From Acidiluteibacter sp963716125 (GTDB lineage: Bacteria; Bacteroidota; Bacteroidia; Flavobacteriales_E; Vicingaceae), in the NCBI GenBank assembly GCA_963716125.1, contig OY970294.1:1426001-1490000 (forward strand): DNA of 64,000 nt. The letters are read 5' to 3'. Shown here piece after piece: positions 59,596-64,000 of this stretch. The notes below the pieces were generated by a model. It had not been told where the DNA came from. It saw only the letters and a program-made list of their open reading frames with translations, and did no database searches. Each line of letters begins with the position of its first letter. Position 1 is the first letter of the stretch. The position numbers were made by a program, and so were the translations under genes.

Positions 59596-61218
59596 ATGAA
59601 AAAATCAATAGGTACTCTATTATTTGTAGTATTTGCAACTGCTATACAAGCTCAAACTTTTGAAAAGTCAATTAGTATTTCTCCTTATATTGATTTTACT
59701 AATAATATGGCTATTACAGAAGGCGATAATATACTCATAGCAACCACTCCCTTTTCACTAGCGGCTAATTTTTTTGATGCAGTAAAAAATTCTTACCTCA
59801 CCAAATTAGATGCTCAAGGAAATGTATTATTGAGCAAAGAAATTACACCCCAATCCTTCAATGCTAGTTTTGACAGTAGTATATTCATCTTAAATTTATC
59901 TTCAAGTTGTTTCTTTAAAAATTATTGGTATGTGAGTGGAGTGGTAGGGCCAATGGATACCAATCAAAATCGTATCAATGTGTTTATGAAATTAGATACC
60001 AACTTAAATTTAATTAACTATCAATTAGATACTAATTTTTACTATCCCAACCGATTTTATCACCTACCTGGATTGTTTTCTACTAAAATTATGAATGATA
60101 CCACTATGGCAGTAGCTGGAGGTCAGCAATCCTTCGAAACAAGCACTAAGTACATTATAGATCCTATATATATTGAATATGACATACGCACTATGGAAGT
60201 AAAAAAAAGAAGAAATTACAAGAATATTAATCTTCCTTATCAGCCTGAATTAATTAAAAATATGTTATTTAAGAATGAAAAGCGATATTTATTTGCCACA
60301 GGTTTTAGTCTTGACCCCACCGTAGGTGCTACTTTTATACAAGCATATAAATTAAATGAAAAGGATTCTATGGAGGTATTTTCTTTAATAGAACCTCCAT
60401 TAAGGTTATACGAACCACAACAAGCTCGCTGGGAAGCACAGGCCATTGAATGGCATACAGATACTTCCTTTGTATATGTTACTTCTGAATATACTACTAC
60501 TATATCTCCCAATGGATATCAGCGTAGTGGTGATGTAAAAATAGTGCTTTATGATACTGCATTTAATCAGCTTAATAGTAATGTCATCCAAATTTCCGAT
60601 ACTGTTAATATAGTGAGTGATTATGGAAATGTGTTAAAGTATGATTCGTTAACGCGTTCATATTATTATGGTTTTACATGTAATATAGATGATGTTAATT
60701 TAGATTTTAGCAGACTTTTTTATGGAGATACCGCATTTTATCGATTAATACGATTTGATCGAGATTTGAATATTATTTGGGATCGCTCCTACCGCAGAGA
60801 TGGAAGAATGGAGATGCATTCAATTGAAGTTGATCATAAGGGAAATATTATAATGGCTGGAATATTTCGTCCAAACTCAAATCTTGATCTTTTCGATTTT
60901 GATGTGTTTATACTCAAAGTAGATTCCAATGGCAATTTAAATACGGTAGGTTTAAACGAATCTAAAATAATAGACCAACTTAATTATAGTATTTATCCTA
61001 ACCCTGCAACTGATTACTTCACAATAAAGCAATATAATGTCCTGGATAATTATGATTTAAAAATGATAACAATGAGTGGTCAAGTGGTCAAATCAAATCA
61101 ACTAAAAAAACAGACAGAACAACAAATAAATATTGAAGATTTGCCAATGGGTGTTTATTTGTATCAATTAACTGATTCAGATGGGAGAGTAGGAGTTGGC
61201 AAAATAGTAAAACAATAG
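59596..61218 (+). CDS. T9SS-exported protein of unknown function
   Basis: 540 residues. Signal peptide (1-19, ATAIQAQTF). The body is a beta-propeller-like set of strands with repeated KLDxNLNL / KVDSNGNL motifs, such as FMKLDTNLNLINYQLDTNFY and FILKVDSNGNLNTVG. The last ~75 residues (YSIYPNPATDYFTI, then YLYQLTDSDGRVGVGKIVK) are a T9SS sorting domain. It probably lies on the cell surface; the function is not evident. A terminator follows. Confidence 0.85.
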   Translation: MKKSIGTLLFVVFATAIQAQTFEKSISISPYIDFTNNMAITEGDNILIATTPFSLAANFFDAVKNSYLTKLDAQGNVLLSKEITPQSFNASFDSSIFILNLSSSCFFKNYWYVSGVVGPMDTNQNRINVFMKLDTNLNLINYQLDTNFYYPNRFYHLPGLFSTKIMNDTTMAVAGGQQSFETSTKYIIDPIYIEYDIRTMEVKKRRNYKNINLPYQPELIKNMLFKNEKRYLFATGFSLDPTVGATFIQAYKLNEKDSMEVFSLIEPPLRLYEPQQARWEAQAIEWHTDTSFVYVTSEYTTTISPNGYQRSGDVKIVLYDTAFNQLNSNVIQISDTVNIVSDYGNVLKYDSLTRSYYYGFTCNIDDVNLDFSRLFYGDTAFYRLIRFDRDLNIIWDRSYRRDGRMEMHSIEVDHKGNIIMAGIFRPNSNLDLFDFDVFILKVDSNGNLNTVGLNESKIIDQLNYSIYPNPATDYFTIKQYNVLDNYDLKMITMSGQVVKSNQLKKQTEQQINIEDLPMGVYLYQLTDSDGRVGVGKIVKQ

Positions 61219-61240
61219 TATATTTTTCTTTTATTAACTA

Positions 61241-61275
61241 AAAGAGCTACCTAGTTTTTAGGTAGCTCTTTTTAT
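61241..61275 (+). terminator. Terminator between convergent genes
   Basis: AAAGAGCTACCTA, a short loop, TAGGTAGCTCTTT and T's; it works for both the T9SS gene and the E1 gene on the opposite strand. Confidence 0.85.
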
Positions 61276-61290
61276 ATCAATTGGTTGTGT

Positions 61291-63720
61291 TTAATAAATC
61301 TTTGGAAAATTATTCGGATTTGTCTCATGCATCATTAGATAAATGGTATCTACTATATCTTCAATACTTGGTTTTGAAAAGTAATCACCATCAGTACCAT
61401 AAGCAGGTCTATGATTTTTAGAACTGAGTGTTTTTGGTTCTGAATCCAAATTAAAATATGCTTTTTGACCTTCAATTACTTGCTGCATCATATAAGCTGC
61501 AGCTCCACCCTCTACATCTTCATCTAAAAACAAAACTCTATTGGTTTTCTTAATAGATTCACCTATCATTCCGTTCTTATCAAAGGGCATTAACGATCTC
61601 ACATCAATCAACTCAACAGAAATTCCAAGATCGCTCAATTGGCTAACAGCTTCTTCTGCTAAATTACAAGTGGAGCCATAAGTAACTACAGTTACATCAG
61701 TTCCTCTAGTTACTATTTCAGGGACACCTAATTCTACTTGAAAACTGCCCAAGTTAGTAGGCATCTTTTCTTTAGAACGGTAAGCGTTTAATGGCTCTAT
61801 GACCAAAGCAGGATCATCTCCTTGAAGCAGCGTATTATAAAATCCTGCAGCTGTAGTTAAGTTTCTAGGCACACAAATGTGAATTCCTTTTAAACTATTA
61901 ATAATGGTTCCCATTGGTGAACCTGAATGCCAAATACCTTCTAAACGATGTCCTCTAGTTCTCACAATTACAGGAGCTTTTTGACCACCTTTAGTTCTAT
62001 AATGCAGTGTTGCTAAATCATCACTCATAATTTGAAGTGCATATAGCAAATAATCTAAATATTGAATCTCTGCAATTGGTCTCAAACCTCTCATTGCCAT
62101 TCCTATTCCTTGTCCGAGTATGGTAGCTTCACGAATGCCAGTATCACTTACTCTTATTTCTCCATACTTTTCTTGCATGCCCTCCAAACCTTGGTTGACA
62201 TCTCCAATCTTTCCTGAATCTTCTCCAAAAATTAAAGTATTCGGGTATTTTGAGAATAATTCATCAAAATTATCTCTTAAAACCACTCTACCATCTACTT
62301 CTTCAGAGGCGTCTGTATAGGTTGGTTTAATTTCTTCTATTCTTAATGGACTATCTTCTGAATTAGAATATAAATGAGAACTATAACGATCGTTATTTTT
62401 TTCTTGATACTTATCTAACCAATTAATTATAGATTGTTTATGAGATAAATTTTCATTCCTTACTAATCTCAAACTTTTTTTAGCTGTAGAAATATTATCT
62501 TTTCGAATAGGTTCCGAATTGCTAGCTAAGGTAGAAATGATTTCATTTATTTCGGTAGAATTATTGCTTTCATCCGCCAATTGACTCAATAAATCAACTA
62601 TTTCATCTCTTTCTTCTTTAATTGGATTTAGATAATCGTCCCAAGCCAATTTTTTCTCATCTCTAACTTGCTTTTTAGCAGCATCTTTAATTTCATCTAA
62701 TTGCTCTTGTGTAGCCAATTTCTTTTCAATGATCCATTTTCCAAATTGGGTAATACAATCAAATTCTGTTTCCCATTCTAAGCGCTCTTTAGATTTGTAT
62801 CGCTCATGAGATCCTGAAGTAGAATGACCTTGAGGCTGAGTGACTTCTTCTACATGTATTAAAACAGGAATATGCTCATTTCTAGCAATTTCTGTAGCTT
62901 TTTCATAAGTGTTAATCAAATGTACATAATCCCAACCTTTGGTTTTTAAAATTTCATAACCATTACTTCCTTTACCATCTCTCTGAAATCCTTTTAAAAC
63001 TTCTGAAATATTTTCTTTGGTGGTTTGGTATTTTTTAGGAACAGAAATTCCATGCCCATCATCCCAAACAGACATAATCATAGGCACTTGCAAAACACCT
63101 GCAGCATTGATAGTTTCCCAAAATAAACCTTCTGATGTAGAAGCATCACCAATGGTACCAAAAGCGACTTCATTTCCGTTATTAGAAAAATTAGTCCAAT
63201 CTGAAAGCGCATCTAAACCTCTATAAACCTTTGATGCTTGCGCTAAACCCAATAATCGAGGCATTTGACCTGCAGTAGGAGAAATATCAGCAGATGAATT
63301 TTTTTGTTTTGTTAAATTTTTCCAACTTCCATCTTCATTTAAACTTCTCGTTGCAAAGTGACCATTCATAGATCTACCGCCTGAAGCTGGCTCTAATTCT
63401 ACATTAGGATTGGCGTATAGCTGCGCAAAAAATTCTCTAACAGTCAATTGACCAATTGCCATCATAAATGTTTGATCGCGGTAATAACCTGATCTAAAGT
63501 CGCCATTTTTAAAAAACTTAGCCATGGCTAATTGTGGAACTTCTTTTCCATCACCAAATATTCCAAACTTCGCTTTGCCAGTTAAAACCTCTCTTCTTCC
63601 TAATAAAGAAGTCTCTCTGCTTAAAACAGCTAATTTATAATCTGAAATAATGTCATTTTTAAATTCTTCCTGAGTCATTTTCTTTTGCTCTGAAATCTCT
63701 ACTGCTGCCTCTTTACTCAT
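61291..63720 (-). CDS. 2-oxoacid dehydrogenase E1, alpha-beta fusion
   Basis: 809 residues. The first ~400 are the E1 alpha part (RSGYYRDQTFMMAIGQLT, GTIGDASTSEGLFWETINAA with the GDG-type ThDP site, here GDA, and HERYKSKERLEWE). The rest is E1 beta (NTLIFGEDSGKIGDVNQGLE, then PVIVRTRGHRLEGIWHSGSP, and VTVVTYGSTCNLAEEAV). The complex decarboxylates pyruvate or branched-chain 2-oxoacids with ThDP; fusion of alpha and beta is common in Bacteroidota. E2 and E3 are not in the window. Confidence 0.93.
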   Translation of the reverse strand: MSKEAAVEISEQKKMTQEEFKNDIISDYKLAVLSRETSLLGRREVLTGKAKFGIFGDGKEVPQLAMAKFFKNGDFRSGYYRDQTFMMAIGQLTVREFFAQLYANPNVELEPASGGRSMNGHFATRSLNEDGSWKNLTKQKNSSADISPTAGQMPRLLGLAQASKVYRGLDALSDWTNFSNNGNEVAFGTIGDASTSEGLFWETINAAGVLQVPMIMSVWDDGHGISVPKKYQTTKENISEVLKGFQRDGKGSNGYEILKTKGWDYVHLINTYEKATEIARNEHIPVLIHVEEVTQPQGHSTSGSHERYKSKERLEWETEFDCITQFGKWIIEKKLATQEQLDEIKDAAKKQVRDEKKLAWDDYLNPIKEERDEIVDLLSQLADESNNSTEINEIISTLASNSEPIRKDNISTAKKSLRLVRNENLSHKQSIINWLDKYQEKNNDRYSSHLYSNSEDSPLRIEEIKPTYTDASEEVDGRVVLRDNFDELFSKYPNTLIFGEDSGKIGDVNQGLEGMQEKYGEIRVSDTGIREATILGQGIGMAMRGLRPIAEIQYLDYLLYALQIMSDDLATLHYRTKGGQKAPVIVRTRGHRLEGIWHSGSPMGTIINSLKGIHICVPRNLTTAAGFYNTLLQGDDPALVIEPLNAYRSKEKMPTNLGSFQVELGVPEIVTRGTDVTVVTYGSTCNLAEEAVSQLSDLGISVELIDVRSLMPFDKNGMIGESIKKTNRVLFLDEDVEGGAAAYMMQQVIEGQKAYFNLDSEPKTLSSKNHRPAYGTDGDYFSKPSIEDIVDTIYLMMHETNPNNFPKIY

Positions 63721-63809
63721 GGTCTATAATTTTAAAAATTTTTGCTCCTGAAAGCGAAATTAAGAAAAAAACATCTTTTATAATTTGCATTTCATCATTT
63801 AACATAAGA

Positions 63810-63835
63810 AAACAGGAGACGGTTGCCTCCTGTTT
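63810..63835 (-). terminator. Hairpin terminator
   Basis: AAACAGGAG (63810-63818), loop, CTCCTGTTT (63827-63835). On the minus strand the stem runs into T's. It probably ends the gene that enters from the right edge. Confidence 0.65.
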
Positions 63836-63924
63836 AATAGTGCCGTGTAAGTGTAATTGATTAAAAAATTGTTTAACTGTAGTTTAATAATCATTTGGAA
63901 TAGGCACGCGGTAAGTTAAGCATT

Positions 63925-64000
63925 TTATTTCATTTTTTTTATTTCATATCTATCTAATTCACTATTAGTTTTTAAATTAACTTCCCATTTTATCTTCAAA
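63925..64000 (-). CDS. C-terminal end of a gene entering from the right
   Basis: The frame that ends at the TAA at 63925 reads LKIKWEVNLKTNSELDRYEI then KKMK, a plausible protein end of 24 codons. A terminator lies 90 bases downstream. Too short to identify. Confidence 0.4.
   Translation of the reverse strand, partial: LKIKWEVNLKTNSELDRYEIKKMK

Noticed and set aside
1..64000. tRNA or rRNA genes
   Set aside because: I saw no cloverleaf with a TTCGA-type T-loop or rRNA signature on either strand, but a covariance search would be needed to be sure.

Overview
The window looks like a chromosomal segment of an AT-rich member of the Bacteroidota, probably a marine or soil Cytophagales- or Flavobacteriales-type organism. 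The evidence is consistent. Several exported proteins end in type IX secretion (T9SS) sorting domains with the PNP motif. There is a PorE-like T9SS protein. Promoters fit the Bacteroidota pattern (TTG, about 19 bases, TAnnTTTG). S16 carries a long acidic tail, and several families are typical of the phylum (DUF4920, a DnaQ-GIY-YIG fusion, E1 alpha-beta fusions). The exact genus cannot be read from the sequence.

Layout. 1-14748 is mostly core genome: suhB (partial), lgt (frameshifted), a TrkH-type K+ transporter, a heptose-7-P kinase and an aminotransferase, a T9SS esterase, a SatD/DUF3307 pair preceded by four identical-period palindromes, trmN6 (frameshifted)-rimM-rpsP, aroQ and xerD. 14749-25800 is an accessory region: an IS110 remnant, a large LamG/PNGase F-like T9SS enzyme, decayed fragments, and then a run of same-strand gene cassettes (an AbiL/RloAB-like defence pair with a nonsense-mutated effector, a lipoprotein, a TacA/TacT-like toxin-antitoxin pair, a TonB-C lipoprotein). 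These cassettes are separated by imperfect inverted-repeat elements whose ends read CTAAC/GTTAG and which resemble integron attC sites. 25782-35080 holds a nuclease fusion, lplA, a 40-residue membrane protein separated from its upstream DNA by an intact IS1595-type element, ppa and a membrane patatin.

35507-51081 is again core: the hutI-hutG-ftcD histidine-degradation operon, aroC, a dicarboxylate symporter, an AsmA-like protein, a PorE-like OmpA protein, a DUF4920 lipoprotein, fmt, a MATE exporter and an RlmI-like methyltransferase. 51082-56013 is a second accessory island: a large palindrome, attC-like ends, truncated gene remnants (a zinc-finger protein and RhuM), a TPR cassette, and a tightly overlapping three-gene operon (TIGR04255-like protein, unknown protein, ComEC-like metallo-beta-lactamase) of unknown function. 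56014-64000 carries a candidate small RNA, a fasciclin protein, a degenerate DEAD-box protein with a TTG start, a T9SS protein and a fused 2-oxoacid dehydrogenase E1.

The most interesting signals are the two sets of attC-like cassette boundaries without an integron integrase in view, the unexplained three-gene operon next to one of them, the palindromic array in front of the SatD-like gene, and several one-base homopolymer frameshifts in genes that should be intact. Those frameshifts may be sequencing errors or genuine decay.
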